Shown: one piece after another, positions 50,198-59,717 of the stretch
Position numbering within the stretch: position 1 is the first letter of the stretch
Layout: every line of letters starts with the position of its first letter
Origin: JALZOC01 sp035758845
GTDB lineage: Bacteria; Acidobacteriota; Vicinamibacteria; Vicinamibacterales; 2-12-FULL-66-21
Assembly: GCA_035758845.1 (NCBI GenBank)
Contig: DASTVZ010000088.1
Span: 1-64,000, forward strand
DNA: 64,000 nt
Reading direction: 5' to 3'
Translations under genes and position numbers: made by a program
Notes under the pieces: model-generated
Told to the model about the DNA's origin: nothing
The model's input: only the letters and a program-made list of their open reading frames with translations
Databases searched by the model: none

Positions 50198-51697
50198 GTG
50201 TGCAGCTGCGCGCGATTGTGCGCGATTCTGCATCTACTTTGTAGTAAACTCTTGCGCAATAAAGACTTCCGATTTGTCAGAGGTGCATGCCTTTGGGGCT
50301 GCGTGACGGTGGCGCTGGCAGCCACGGCTGGCTCGGCGGGGCAGCAAACGGGGGGGCGCCCGCCTGAACTCGCGGTGACGCAGCTGCAGGGAACGAAGCC
50401 CACAGGGACGGCGCCTGCGCCCGGCGCAACGAGGTCCCCGATTGCGGGGGTGTCGCCGCTGCCTGTCACCCGGCTCGACGATCGCCAGCTGAACGCGAAT
50501 CTGGACGGCCCGCGACGTATCACGCTCAGCGTTTCGCGGCCGATGCCGATCGGTGACCTTTTGCTGCTCCTCGTGAATGGCACGCCGTTTAGTCTCGTGA
50601 GCGCCGACGACGTCACAGGTACGTTCACCGGCGATCTCAAGGAACTCACGATGCGGCAGGCGCTCGAAGCCGTGCTCTTTCCTCGTGGATTCGATTACGA
50701 CGTGCAGGGAACACTCCTTCGCGCGTTCCCGCGACGAACCTCAACGCGCCTCTTCACGATCAATTACCTCAACGTGCGTCGCACGCTCGAGCGCAGCGTC
50801 ACCAATCCTGCCGCGGTCGGCTCGTCAAATGCTCCGGCGACGCAGTTGACGACAGTGTCGTCGAGCGACTTCTACGACGACGTCCAACACGGCGTGCAGT
50901 CATTGCTCTCCGCGTCGGGCCGCGTGCACATCGATCGAATCGCCGGCCTCGTCCACGTCACCGATTTCCCGGAGCGTCTCGATCAAGTCGGTGTTTACCT
51001 CGAGACGATGCAGTTGCGCGCGACCCGGCAGGTACGGCTAGACGCACAGCTCCTTTCCGTCGCTCTCTGGCCAGGGGGAGCCGTATCCATTGATTGGGCA
51101 ACGCCGGCGCTCAAGAATGCGGCGGTCGTTCGTACAACGTCGGGAAACGGACCCGTCGGATTGTCGGTGACCAACCTCGACGCCTTGACGAAAGCGCTCG
51201 CGGAACAGGGAACTGTCACGAAGATCGCCTCGCCGCACATCGTCGCCATGAACAACGAGCCCGCGGTTGTACGAGTCGGGAAGGAGTTGGTGTACTTCGA
51301 CTCGCGCGAGACGTCCACCGAACATGGGGAGAAAGGCGCGGTGAGTGCTGCAACCGTGCTGGATGGGTTGACCCTTACTCTCGTCGCCCAGGTGTCGGCC
51401 GACGACTTCGTGCAGTTGCATGTGTCGCCTGCGTACGCGGCTCAAAGCGGTGAATCGCGAGCGCGGGACGGAACTACCGTACCCGTCCTGGCGGTGAATC
51501 AGGCTGACACGGTGATGCGTGTGCGCGATGGCGAAACCATCGTGTTCGCTGGATTCCTGAGCGCGGCCGAAAAGGCGACACCTCGCAGCGGTTTTGCCCG
51601 GCTCTTCGGCGCAGGGTCACGGACAACTGTCAGATCGGAACTGGTCATCCTGTTGACGCCGCGAATTGTGAAAGCCGCGACCCTATCATCCAACTGA
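50198..51697 (+). CDS. Secretin of an MSHA-like type IV pilus / type II secretion system (MshL-like)
   Basis: About 480-500 residues. A signal-like segment (ACLWGCVTVALAATAGSAG) is followed by secretin N-domains (RRITLSVSRPMPIGDLLLLL, VHIDRIAGLVHVTDFPERLD) and the C-terminal secretin domain (IASPHIVAMNNEPAVVRVGK, DADT-like QADTVMRVRDGETIVFAGFL, RSELVILLTPRIV). Secretins form the outer-membrane pore. It heads a run with the ExeA-like ATPase and TPR protein, in the order mshL-mshM-mshN. The start is uncertain: GTG 50198, or TTG 50252, which gives a better signal peptide. Confidence 0.88.
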   Translation: MCSCARLCAILHLLCSKLLRNKDFRFVRGACLWGCVTVALAATAGSAGQQTGGRPPELAVTQLQGTKPTGTAPAPGATRSPIAGVSPLPVTRLDDRQLNANLDGPRRITLSVSRPMPIGDLLLLLVNGTPFSLVSADDVTGTFTGDLKELTMRQALEAVLFPRGFDYDVQGTLLRAFPRRTSTRLFTINYLNVRRTLERSVTNPAAVGSSNAPATQLTTVSSSDFYDDVQHGVQSLLSASGRVHIDRIAGLVHVTDFPERLDQVGVYLETMQLRATRQVRLDAQLLSVALWPGGAVSIDWATPALKNAAVVRTTSGNGPVGLSVTNLDALTKALAEQGTVTKIASPHIVAMNNEPAVVRVGKELVYFDSRETSTEHGEKGAVSAATVLDGLTLTLVAQVSADDFVQLHVSPAYAAQSGESRARDGTTVPVLAVNQADTVMRVRDGETIVFAGFLSAAEKATPRSGFARLFGAGSRTTVRSELVILLTPRIVKAATLSSN

Positions 51698-51711
51698 GAG
51701 AGAGGTTGTCC

Positions 51712-53079
51712 ATGCACGAAGAGTATTTCGGATTCAGCGAAAAGCCTTTCAGCCTCACGCCCGATCCGAAATACCTCTACAAGAGCGAGACCCACGCGAA
51801 CGCATTCGACCTCCTTCAGTACGCGATCCGGCGGCGGGAAGGATTTGTCGTCGTCACCGGCGACATCGGCACAGGCAAGACGACGCTTTGTCGAGCGCTT
51901 CTCGACGAGCTCGATCGCAAGACGTTCACGGCGCTGGTGCTGAATCCATTCCTTTCTGAAGAGGACTTGCTGCGCCTCGTCCTCCAGGACTTCGGCGTTG
52001 TCTCGCGTGAGGAAATCAAACGCGGACGGCTGGCCGGTGTCAGCAAGCAGGAACTCATCGACACGTTGAACGAGTTCCTGCTGTCGCTGCTGCCGCTCGG
52101 TGCGGGAGCGCTGCTCATCATCGACGAAGCCCAGAACCTTCCACGGCCCGTGCTCGAGCAGATCCGCGTCCTGTCGAATCTTGAAACGAACAAGGAGAAG
52201 CTGCTGCAGATCGTGCTGGTCGGCCAGCTCAATCTGAAGGACTTGTTGCGGTCGTCAGATCTACGCCAGCTCGATCAGCGCGTCTCCATCCGCTATGAAT
52301 TGAGGCCGCTTACGCCCGAGGAAACCTCGGCATATATCGCGCATCGTCTGACCATTGCCGGCGGCGGCGTCGCGGTCAGTTTTGCGCCGAAGGCTATCGA
52401 TCTCGTTCACAAGTTCACGGGTGGCATCCCGCGGTTGATCAACCTGATCTGCGATCGCGCGCTCCTTGGCGGGTATTCGGCGCGGACCAACCGCATCACG
52501 CCGGAGATGGTGAAGACCGCTGCCGCCGGACTCGATCTGAAGACACGCCGCATTGCCGCACTCGAGTGGGTTCACCAGCGCGTCGCCGGGTTCGCCGCTG
52601 GTGTTGCGGTCACCGGGATGGTGGCGGTTGGAATGGCATATGCCATGAACGCTGGCCAGGCGGCAAATGCTTCGCCGAAGTCCGCCGCCGCAGTTCCGGC
52701 CACTTCTGTTGCTCCGTCAAATCAACAGCCACAACGCGACCGCGCGGTGTCGGTACCGGGCGTGAAAGGGACTACGGGTCCAGCGACACCGGCCGCTGTC
52801 GATTCTCAACCCATCGTGTCGCATGACCCGGTTGCTCCCCAACGCAGCTACTCAATTCTCGTTGGCTCGTTTCGTTACGAACCGGAAGCCGCGATATTGA
52901 CCGATCAGTTGAGCGGTCTTGGCTACCGGACGAGAACGGCGCGCGTGACCTCGAGCACACGCGGAACGTGGCATCAGGTGTTTGTCGGTCCGTACGGCGA
53001 TCTCGAGCGGGCACGCGTGGATGAGACACGTGTTCGGCAGCTGCCCGGTTACGCAGATGCGCACGTCATCACCCAGTGA
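51712..53079 (+). CDS. ExeA/MshM-like AAA ATPase with SPOR domain
   Basis: 456 residues: AAA_22 ATPase (YFGFSEKPFSLTPDPKYLYK, Walker A GDIGTGKTTL, Walker B ALLIIDEAQNL, RQLDQRVSIRYELRPL), a transmembrane helix (GFAAGVAVTGMVAVGMAYAM) and a C-terminal SPOR-type peptidoglycan-binding domain (SYSILVGSFRYEPEAAILTD, TWHQVFVGPYGDLERARVDE). Such proteins help secretins assemble through the cell wall. The start is ATG 51712 after AGAGAGAGG. The next gene overlaps its stop (GTGA). Confidence 0.9.
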   Translation: MHEEYFGFSEKPFSLTPDPKYLYKSETHANAFDLLQYAIRRREGFVVVTGDIGTGKTTLCRALLDELDRKTFTALVLNPFLSEEDLLRLVLQDFGVVSREEIKRGRLAGVSKQELIDTLNEFLLSLLPLGAGALLIIDEAQNLPRPVLEQIRVLSNLETNKEKLLQIVLVGQLNLKDLLRSSDLRQLDQRVSIRYELRPLTPEETSAYIAHRLTIAGGGVAVSFAPKAIDLVHKFTGGIPRLINLICDRALLGGYSARTNRITPEMVKTAAAGLDLKTRRIAALEWVHQRVAGFAAGVAVTGMVAVGMAYAMNAGQAANASPKSAAAVPATSVAPSNQQPQRDRAVSVPGVKGTTGPATPAAVDSQPIVSHDPVAPQRSYSILVGSFRYEPEAAILTDQLSGLGYRTRTARVTSSTRGTWHQVFVGPYGDLERARVDETRVRQLPGYADAHVITQ

Positions 53080-54116
53080 GTCAAATTCTCGATTCGCTTC
53101 GGCGGAGTCGGAGGTCTGACACACAGTCCGCCTCGTCGCGGACGGCCCGCGGCGATGCGGTACTCGCAACCCTGGGATATGCGCCGCCGCTGCGCGGGAG
53201 ACGCCATCTCCGTATCATCCTGAGCGTCATGTTTATCGTCGCAGTCGCGGCGATTGGATGGATGGCGTGGCGCGTGTACTTTGGCGCCGATCCGGGTCCG
53301 ATGCCGTCGCAACGTGTCATTTCGCCTGGTATGCCGCGACCACCGGCGCCGCTTCCGAGGCCCGCTCCAGCGGTTCTACAGCCCGCGGCGGATGTGTCGG
53401 CGGAGATTCCGGATGCTTCGACCGGTAGGCGCGAGGCGTCAAACGGCAGACTCCGTCCGTCTCGCGCGGAATCGAGGAATTCCAATCCGCGCACGCCGGA
53501 TCCCGGAACGACGGCGCCCAACGCGATCACGTCGGCGCCGTCTCCAGAAAACGATCTTGAACTCGCCCTCTATTACCACCGCGCCGGCGACTTCGCGAAC
53601 GCGCTGCAGCACTATCGGGCGTTGCTCGCACGGAACGAGCTGAATGCGCAGGCTCATAACAATCTGGGCCTGCTCTACCAGGAAAGAAATCTGCTCCAGG
53701 AATCTGCGCGCGAACTGCAACGTGCGATGGTGATCGAACCGCGCAACGCCGGCACCCGGAATAACTACGGCGTCACATTGCTCATGCTTGGACAGGTTGA
53801 CCAGGCGGCGGCTGAGTTCCAGACGGCAGTCTGGCTGGAGCCGAGAAATGTCGATGCGCTCGTGAATCTCAGCCTGGTGCAGCGGAAAGTAGGGCAGCTC
53901 GACACTGCGAAAGAAACTTTGCTTCGTGTGCTGAACATAGCCCCACGGAATGCGGCCGCGCATTACAATCTTGCGCAGTTGTACGACGACACGAATGAAC
54001 GGGCGCGAGCCGCGGAGCATTACCGCCTATTTCTCGACAACGCCGGCGCTGAGCACGCGGATCGCGCGGCGGCGGTTCGAGCCCGAATCGCCGCGCTGAA
54101 TACAATGTCCAAGTGA
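53076..54116 (+). CDS. MshN-like TPR membrane protein
   Basis: 346 residues: a short cytoplasmic N-terminus (SQILDSLRRSRRSD), one membrane helix (IILSVMFIVAVAAIGWMAW), a proline-rich linker and four to five TPR units (ALQHYRALLARNELNAQAHN, ARELQRAMVIEPRNAGTRNN, EFQTAVWLEPRNVDALVNLS). In MSHA systems the matching protein is MshN, a bitopic assembly factor. The GTG start overlaps the ATPase stop, and its own stop overlaps the acs start, so coupling runs through into acs. Confidence 0.85.
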   Translation: MSQILDSLRRSRRSDTQSASSRTARGDAVLATLGYAPPLRGRRHLRIILSVMFIVAVAAIGWMAWRVYFGADPGPMPSQRVISPGMPRPPAPLPRPAPAVLQPAADVSAEIPDASTGRREASNGRLRPSRAESRNSNPRTPDPGTTAPNAITSAPSPENDLELALYYHRAGDFANALQHYRALLARNELNAQAHNNLGLLYQERNLLQESARELQRAMVIEPRNAGTRNNYGVTLLMLGQVDQAAAEFQTAVWLEPRNVDALVNLSLVQRKVGQLDTAKETLLRVLNIAPRNAAAHYNLAQLYDDTNERARAAEHYRLFLDNAGAEHADRAAAVRARIAALNTMSK

Positions 54117-56065
54117 CCATGACAGAGATAGACAATCTTCTTCAGGAAGACCGCAGCTTTCCACCGTCGCCGGCACTTCAGAAATCCGCCAACATTGCGG
54201 ATCCGGGGATTTACGAGCGGGCGGCGCGCGATCCAGAAAAGTTCTGGTCGGAATTCGCACGCGAGCTCGAATGGATTCAGCCCTGGAAAACGGTTCTGCA
54301 ATGGAAGCCGCCGGACGCCCGATGGTTTGACGGCGGAAAAATCAACGCCAGCGCGAACTGCCTCGATCGCCACGTCCGCACGGCGCGCCGCAACAAAGCG
54401 GCGATCATCTGGGAAGGAGAACCGGGGGATCGGCGCACGCTGACGTACTGGGATCTGTATCGACAAGTCGGTGCCTTCGCCAACGTGCTCAAGTCCCTGG
54501 GTGTGAAGCGTGGCGATCGGGTCGCGTTGTATTTACCGCTCATTCCCGAACTGGCGATCGCCATGCTCGCGTGCGCACGCATCGGCGCGATTCACAGCGT
54601 CGTGTTCGGCGGCTTCAGCGCCGAGTCGCTGAGCGATCGCATCAACGATTCGCAGTGCGTCCTGCTGGTGACTGCCGATGGGGGTTACCGCCGCGGCAAC
54701 GTGGTCCCCTTGAAGCGCACCGCCGATGAAGCGCTTCGAGAGACCCCCTCAATCAAGAACGTGATCGTGGTTCAGCGTCAGGCTGGCTCTTCCGACGCGT
54801 CGCAAATGGTCGCGGGCCGCGACCGCTGGTATCACGAACTGATGCAGAAGGCGGACCCGCGTTGCGAGCCCGAGGCGATGGATGCCGAGGACCTGCTCTA
54901 TATCCTCTACACCTCCGGCACGACAGGGAAGCCGAAGGGCATCGTCCATACGACCGCCGGCTATCTGGTCGGGACGTACGCGACGACAAAGTGGGTCTTC
55001 GACTTGAAGGAAGAGGACGTCTACTGGTGCACGGCCGACATCGGCTGGGTCACGGGACACAGCTACGTCGTCTACGGGCCGCTCGCGAATGGCGCAACGG
55101 TGGTCATGTATGAAGGCGCGCCCGATTGGCCTCAGAAGGATCGCTTCTGGGAAATCATCGAGCGATACGGCGTCACGATCTTCTACACCGCACCGACGGC
55201 GATACGGGCGTTCATGCGCTGGGGAACCGAGTGGCCCACTCGCCGCGACCTGAGCTCGCTTCGTCTCCTCGGTACGGTAGGCGAGCCAATCAACCCTGAA
55301 GCGTGGATGTGGTATCACAACACGATCGGACGAGAGCGGTGTCCGATCGTCGATACGTGGTGGCAGACCGAAACGGGAATGATCATGATCACTCCCCTGC
55401 CGGGCATGACGGCCACGAAACCCGGTTCAGCGACGCTGCCGTTTCCGGGCATCTCGGCCGAGATTCGCGACGGCCAGGGACGCCGCGTCGACAAGGGTGG
55501 CGGCTTATTGACGCTGACCAAGCCGTGGCCCTCCATGCTGCGCGGCATTTACGGCGATCCCGATCGCTTCCTGCAGCAGTACTGGAGCCGGTGGACTGAC
55601 GGCGCGTATTTCACCGGCGATGGCGCGCGCCTGGACGAGGATGGCTTCTACTGGCTGCTCGGCCGCGTCGACGATGTGTTGAACGTGGCCGGACACCGGC
55701 TGGGAACGATGGAAGTGGAGAGCGCGCTGGTCGATCATCCGCTGGTCGCCGAAGCCGCGGTCGTCGGTAAGCCGCACGAGATTAAAGGCCAGGCGGTTGC
55801 CGCGTTCGTCACGATCAAGGAAGGTGTGCAGGCGACCCCCGCTCTGGCGGATCAACTGAAAGAACACGTCGTCCACAAGATCGGAGCGATCGCTCGTCCC
55901 GATCAGATTCTCTTTGCCGCGGATCTTCCCAAGACTCGATCCGGAAAAATCATGCGTCGTCTTCTTCGCGACATTGCCGAGGGCAAAGCGCTCGGCGATA
56001 CGACGACGCTGGCCGATCCCGCTGTCGTCGCCAGGCTGAAGACCGAATACGAGGAGAAAGAGTAG
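54113..56065 (+). CDS. acs: Acetyl-CoA synthetase
   Basis: This makes acetyl-CoA from acetate, ATP and CoA through acetyl-AMP. 650 residues, normal for ACS. Landmarks are the P-loop YTSGTTGKPKGIVHTTAGYL, WCTADIGWVTGHSYVVYGPL, DTWWQTETGM, TGDGARLDEDGFYWLLGRVD, and PKTRSGKIMRR with the regulatory/catalytic lysine. The GTG at 54113 overlaps the TPR gene; ATG 54119 is an alternative. Its place within a pilus-type operon is unexpected. Confidence 0.95.
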   Translation: MTMTEIDNLLQEDRSFPPSPALQKSANIADPGIYERAARDPEKFWSEFARELEWIQPWKTVLQWKPPDARWFDGGKINASANCLDRHVRTARRNKAAIIWEGEPGDRRTLTYWDLYRQVGAFANVLKSLGVKRGDRVALYLPLIPELAIAMLACARIGAIHSVVFGGFSAESLSDRINDSQCVLLVTADGGYRRGNVVPLKRTADEALRETPSIKNVIVVQRQAGSSDASQMVAGRDRWYHELMQKADPRCEPEAMDAEDLLYILYTSGTTGKPKGIVHTTAGYLVGTYATTKWVFDLKEEDVYWCTADIGWVTGHSYVVYGPLANGATVVMYEGAPDWPQKDRFWEIIERYGVTIFYTAPTAIRAFMRWGTEWPTRRDLSSLRLLGTVGEPINPEAWMWYHNTIGRERCPIVDTWWQTETGMIMITPLPGMTATKPGSATLPFPGISAEIRDGQGRRVDKGGGLLTLTKPWPSMLRGIYGDPDRFLQQYWSRWTDGAYFTGDGARLDEDGFYWLLGRVDDVLNVAGHRLGTMEVESALVDHPLVAEAAVVGKPHEIKGQAVAAFVTIKEGVQATPALADQLKEHVVHKIGAIARPDQILFAADLPKTRSGKIMRRLLRDIAEGKALGDTTTLADPAVVARLKTEYEEKE

Positions 56066-56187
56066 GTATCCCAGCCATATTCCCCCTTTGCGCCACAGCT
56101 TGCCGAATTCCCCGCGTCGCGAGTCTAATAACGGGTCACGACTGGAAGTGACAGTGGCTCGAACGGACGTAAGACGGGAATGCACGC

Positions 56188-57534
56188 ATGGCCAGGACTA
56201 CCGGCATCGAGATTAGTCCCGATTCATACTTATTCGCAGGTGTTCGCCGGATCCGCCCTGACGGCGCGGACATCTTTTCTGTCCGCCGTTTCGACGCGTC
56301 CGACTGGTCAGCGGATCCGAGTCTATTTGCTGACGCGCTGCGAGCGATCCGCCGCAATCATCGACTCTCACGCCGTGCCGCGGTCGTTGTCTGGCATACG
56401 CCAGATGGAGTCGACAGCGTTCCTCAACGCGATCCACTCGAGAGCCTGACCAGCGCGGGCTTTCAGATCGTCTCGGTGATGTCGCCGCCGCAGGCGCTCG
56501 CCGCGGTCGCGACGACTGTCCGACGCGGAGCCGGATCAGATGCCATTGCCTGGCTGGCCTTGAATACGTCCGGCGCATCAATCGCGATTGTCCGCGACGG
56601 TGAGCTGCTTTTCTCGCGCACGTTTCCGTGGACCTACAAGACCGATCTCGCGACGAGCAAAGCGCAACTTCTCCAGCGGTATCTCCTCGTTGCCCATCTG
56701 GCACCGGAACTGGCACACGGTTTCAAAACCGTCCGCGAGACGCATGGTGCAACGGTGGACCTGATCGTCACGTGTGGGAACCTGCCGGAACTTCGCTCGA
56801 TGACATTGCCGCTCATCGAGGAGCTGGATGTCGAAGTCGAAACGCTCGATTCGACTGATGGTCTGCTGATTGCGCGTCGCATCGGGGCCGGAGATTTCAC
56901 GGAGCTGGCTCCGGCGCTTCGTCTCGCGACCGCCGCGGCCCGTGCCGCCGGCGTCGCGACACCCCGGGATTCACTGTTGATCGAGGGGTCGCGATTTGCC
57001 GCGGCCGCGGCAGTGGTCGCGGCTATCGCCTGGGTCGGATATTCCTACTGGCACGGATCGCAGGCACCTGTCGTGCGGCAGGAATCCGCTCCGCACAGAC
57101 CGCCGGCGGGTCCCGTCGCCGATGCAACACGTTCAACACCGGCTCTTTCACCCGCCGCACCTGTCCCGCCACAACTCAATCCGACTCCTCAGCCCGTGGC
57201 AACCCGGGGAAGCGACGAGCCAAATCGTGCAACATCGCGCGCGCAAGACACCGTTCGCTCCACCTTGCCTGCACAGTCGCGATCGGTTCCGTCCGATACA
57301 AGAAAAGCTGCCCCACCGGACACGTCAGCGCCGGCTCCGCTCGACGAGCCGCTGCCGCGAATCGACACCGTACTCATCGATCAGGATCGCCGGTTGGCCA
57401 TTCTCGATGGTGCGGTTGTGGGCGTCGGCGATCCGATAGGGTCGCGGGTGGTTGTCGCGATCGCCCGGGAGGCAATTCTCCTGCGCGAGCCGTCGGGCCG
57501 TATCGTTCGCGTCCGTGCGCGAGTTGGAATGTAA
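56188..57534 (+). CDS. PilM/MshI-like actin-fold protein with PilP/MshK-like C-terminal domain
   Basis: 448 residues. The N-terminal ~270 residues match the PilM/MshI actin-like fold (TGIEISPDSYLFAGVRR, WLALNTSGASIAIVRDGELL, ELAPALRLATAAA). A membrane helix follows (AAAAAVVAAIAWVGYSYW), then a proline-rich linker and a short C-terminal beta domain (AILDGAVVGVGDPIGSRVVV, ILLREPSGRIVRVRARV) like the PilP/GspC/MshK domain that contacts the secretin. The fusion would bridge cytoplasmic scaffold and periplasmic side. The GspE gene follows. Confidence 0.78.
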   Translation: MARTTGIEISPDSYLFAGVRRIRPDGADIFSVRRFDASDWSADPSLFADALRAIRRNHRLSRRAAVVVWHTPDGVDSVPQRDPLESLTSAGFQIVSVMSPPQALAAVATTVRRGAGSDAIAWLALNTSGASIAIVRDGELLFSRTFPWTYKTDLATSKAQLLQRYLLVAHLAPELAHGFKTVRETHGATVDLIVTCGNLPELRSMTLPLIEELDVEVETLDSTDGLLIARRIGAGDFTELAPALRLATAAARAAGVATPRDSLLIEGSRFAAAAAVVAAIAWVGYSYWHGSQAPVVRQESAPHRPPAGPVADATRSTPALSPAAPVPPQLNPTPQPVATRGSDEPNRATSRAQDTVRSTLPAQSRSVPSDTRKAAPPDTSAPAPLDEPLPRIDTVLIDQDRRLAILDGAVVGVGDPIGSRVVVAIAREAILLREPSGRIVRVRARVGM

Positions 57535-57629
57535 TCGCTGCTCGATCTGGCCGGGATCCGTTGTCCGGGATCCGTAATCCGGCGATGCAACGATTCGAGA
57601 ATTGGCAGATTCACGATCAGTGATTAGTG
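57535..57629. repeat. Short word tract before the GspE gene
   Basis: GGGATCCG occurs twice around 57560-57580 (CCGGGATCCGTTGTCCGGGATCCG-type arrangement), followed by TCACGATCAGTGATTAGTGA, identical to a word at about 42008-42027. This links two repeat families (GGGATCC and GATCAGTGATT) at one site. The coding start overlaps the end of the word (GTGATGAAG). Confidence 0.6.
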
Positions 57630-59627
57630 ATGAAGAAGCTTGGCGAGTCGCTGATTCAGGCGGGTCTCATTACGCAGGAGGATCTGCAGACGGCGCTGAC
57701 TGAGCAACGACGTACGGGCGAGCGCATTGGTGCGGTGCTCGTACGTCTAAACCTCGCCACAGAAAAACAGGTCACCAAGGCGCTCGCACATCAGATGGGG
57801 CTCCCTTACGTCAGTCTGACGGAAGACCCCCCGGAACGCTCCGCCCTCGTTCTGATTCCGAGAGATATCGCGCAGCAACGCGTGTGCGTCGCGGTGAAAC
57901 AGGAAAAGAACCTTCTCACCATCGCGACGGCCGATCCGTTGTCAATCAATCTGGCTCGCGATCTTGAAGTGCTCACCGGGCACACGATCAGGCAAGTGGT
58001 CGCCACCTCGTCGGACATTCTCGACACCATCGCGAGCGGATATGTGGCTCCGGCCGCAGGGATATCTGGCGCGGCCGAACGCGTGCTCACAGTTCCCGCA
58101 ATGACGGCGGATGGAGGGCGGCCCACTTCAATCGAGGCGCCGCCTGGCGAGTCGAGGTCAACAGAAGCGCAGACACCCCTCGAACCGATCGGTTCGATAG
58201 GCCGACGGCCGGACGGTGATTCGTTAATCGCTGTCGATGATCTTCTCGGACTCATCGTCAATAGAGCGATGGCAAGCGGTGCAACGGATCTGCATATCGA
58301 TCCCCGAGAACACGGCGTCGTCGTTCGACATCGGATCGACGGAGTGCTTACCGAGCCGCTCGATCTGCCGCAATGGGCTCACGAGGTGCTTGTCGCGCAC
58401 ATCAAGCAGCTTGCCGGGCTTGGTCTCGACGACAGCCGGCCACAGGAGGGGCGCGCTCGTGTGAATACGGGCGGCACCGATATCGAGTTTCGCACGTTCA
58501 CGCTTCCGACGGTATTTGGCGAGAAGGTCGTCCTTCGTTTCCTCGGATTACGTAAGGCACCGGTACCACTCGAGGAGCTTGGTCTGCCGGCGCGGGCGAT
58601 CGAAGTCGTGCGCGATTTGCTGCGCCACTCACACGGCTTGATCGTCGTCGCTGGTCCTTCACTCAGCGGCAAGACGACAACGCTCGCCTCTGCGGTCAGC
58701 TCGATCGACGCTGAGTCGAGAAACATCGTTACGATCGAAGGCGCCATCGAATATCTCATCCCGGGCGCGAATCAGACACAGCTGAACGACACGGCAACGT
58801 CGAACATCGCCGCCAGTCTCGATGCGATTCTGCAGCAGGATCCCGACGTTCTGTTGATTGGCGAACTCGCCGGCGGAGACACGGTCAGAGTCGCCATGCA
58901 GGCGGCCGAGAAGCGCCAGCTTGTCCTCGCTGGTCTTCATGCCGACAGCGCACCGTCAGCGTTGACGCGGTTCGCGGAGGTGGCGGTCGAACCATCGCTC
59001 GCAGGGTCCGCCCTGATCGGCGTGATCGCGCAGCGCCTGGTTCGACGATTATGCGTGGCCTGTCGACGGCAGTACACACCAGATGCGGAAACGCTGCGAG
59101 CGCTGTCGATCCCGGAGGCGAGTGCCGCGGAACTGGTTTTCTATCACGCGGTCGGTTGCGAGGAGTGCCACCACACGGGTTACAAGGGTCGCATCGCGGT
59201 GTTTGAGGTGATGAGAGTCACCGACAGGCTGCGGCGGCTGATCGCGCAGGCGCCCGGAGAGGATCTCGTTCGCGAGGCTGCCATCGACGCCGGCATGGTG
59301 CCTCTTGGTGAAGACGGTCTGGCCAAGGTCAAGGCGGGAATTACGACGGCCGACGAGTTACAGCGAGTTCTGACAAGGGTCCGCGACGTGCGCGTACCTT
59401 GCCCGGCGTGCGGCGGGGCCGTGGCGATTGATTTCAACGTCTGCCCCAAATGCGCCCATCGGTTGAGCGATGGATGCCACAAGTGCGGCAGGGGATTGCA
59501 GCCGGAGTGGGACTATTGCCCCTATTGCGCGGCCACCGCGCACAAGAAGAAGAAGAAATCCAAAGAGCACAAAACGGTGGATCTGCCAGCGTCCAACGTC
59601 GCGGAATTCAAGAACCAGAACAGATAA
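57630..59627 (+). CDS. GspE/PilB-type secretion ATPase with C-terminal zinc ribbons
   Basis: 665 residues: MshEN N-terminal domain (LGESLIQAGLITQEDLQTAL, GLPYVSLTEDPPERSALVLI), then the ATPase core with AMASGATDLHIDPREHGVVV, Walker A GPSLSGKTTT (~residue 341), the DPDVLLIGELAGGDTVRVAM region and LHADSAPSALTRF, and a metal site CVACRRQY with CEECHHTGYKGR. The usual GEIRD Asp-box reads GELAG. After residue ~590 come two zinc-ribbon units (CPACGG, CPKCA, CHKCGRG, CPYCA) and a lysine-rich tail, not normal in PilB. It powers pilin assembly or secretion. No PilC/GspF platform or pilin gene lies nearby. Confidence 0.9.
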   Translation: MKKLGESLIQAGLITQEDLQTALTEQRRTGERIGAVLVRLNLATEKQVTKALAHQMGLPYVSLTEDPPERSALVLIPRDIAQQRVCVAVKQEKNLLTIATADPLSINLARDLEVLTGHTIRQVVATSSDILDTIASGYVAPAAGISGAAERVLTVPAMTADGGRPTSIEAPPGESRSTEAQTPLEPIGSIGRRPDGDSLIAVDDLLGLIVNRAMASGATDLHIDPREHGVVVRHRIDGVLTEPLDLPQWAHEVLVAHIKQLAGLGLDDSRPQEGRARVNTGGTDIEFRTFTLPTVFGEKVVLRFLGLRKAPVPLEELGLPARAIEVVRDLLRHSHGLIVVAGPSLSGKTTTLASAVSSIDAESRNIVTIEGAIEYLIPGANQTQLNDTATSNIAASLDAILQQDPDVLLIGELAGGDTVRVAMQAAEKRQLVLAGLHADSAPSALTRFAEVAVEPSLAGSALIGVIAQRLVRRLCVACRRQYTPDAETLRALSIPEASAAELVFYHAVGCEECHHTGYKGRIAVFEVMRVTDRLRRLIAQAPGEDLVREAAIDAGMVPLGEDGLAKVKAGITTADELQRVLTRVRDVRVPCPACGGAVAIDFNVCPKCAHRLSDGCHKCGRGLQPEWDYCPYCAATAHKKKKKSKEHKTVDLPASNVAEFKNQNR

Positions 59628-59717
59628 CCCGGCCGCGGCGCTGACCACGAGTGTCATATGATAGAAAGCGGCAATAACAGGGAACAAACCCTGGGCTTCT
59701 CCCGTCACTGACACTCT

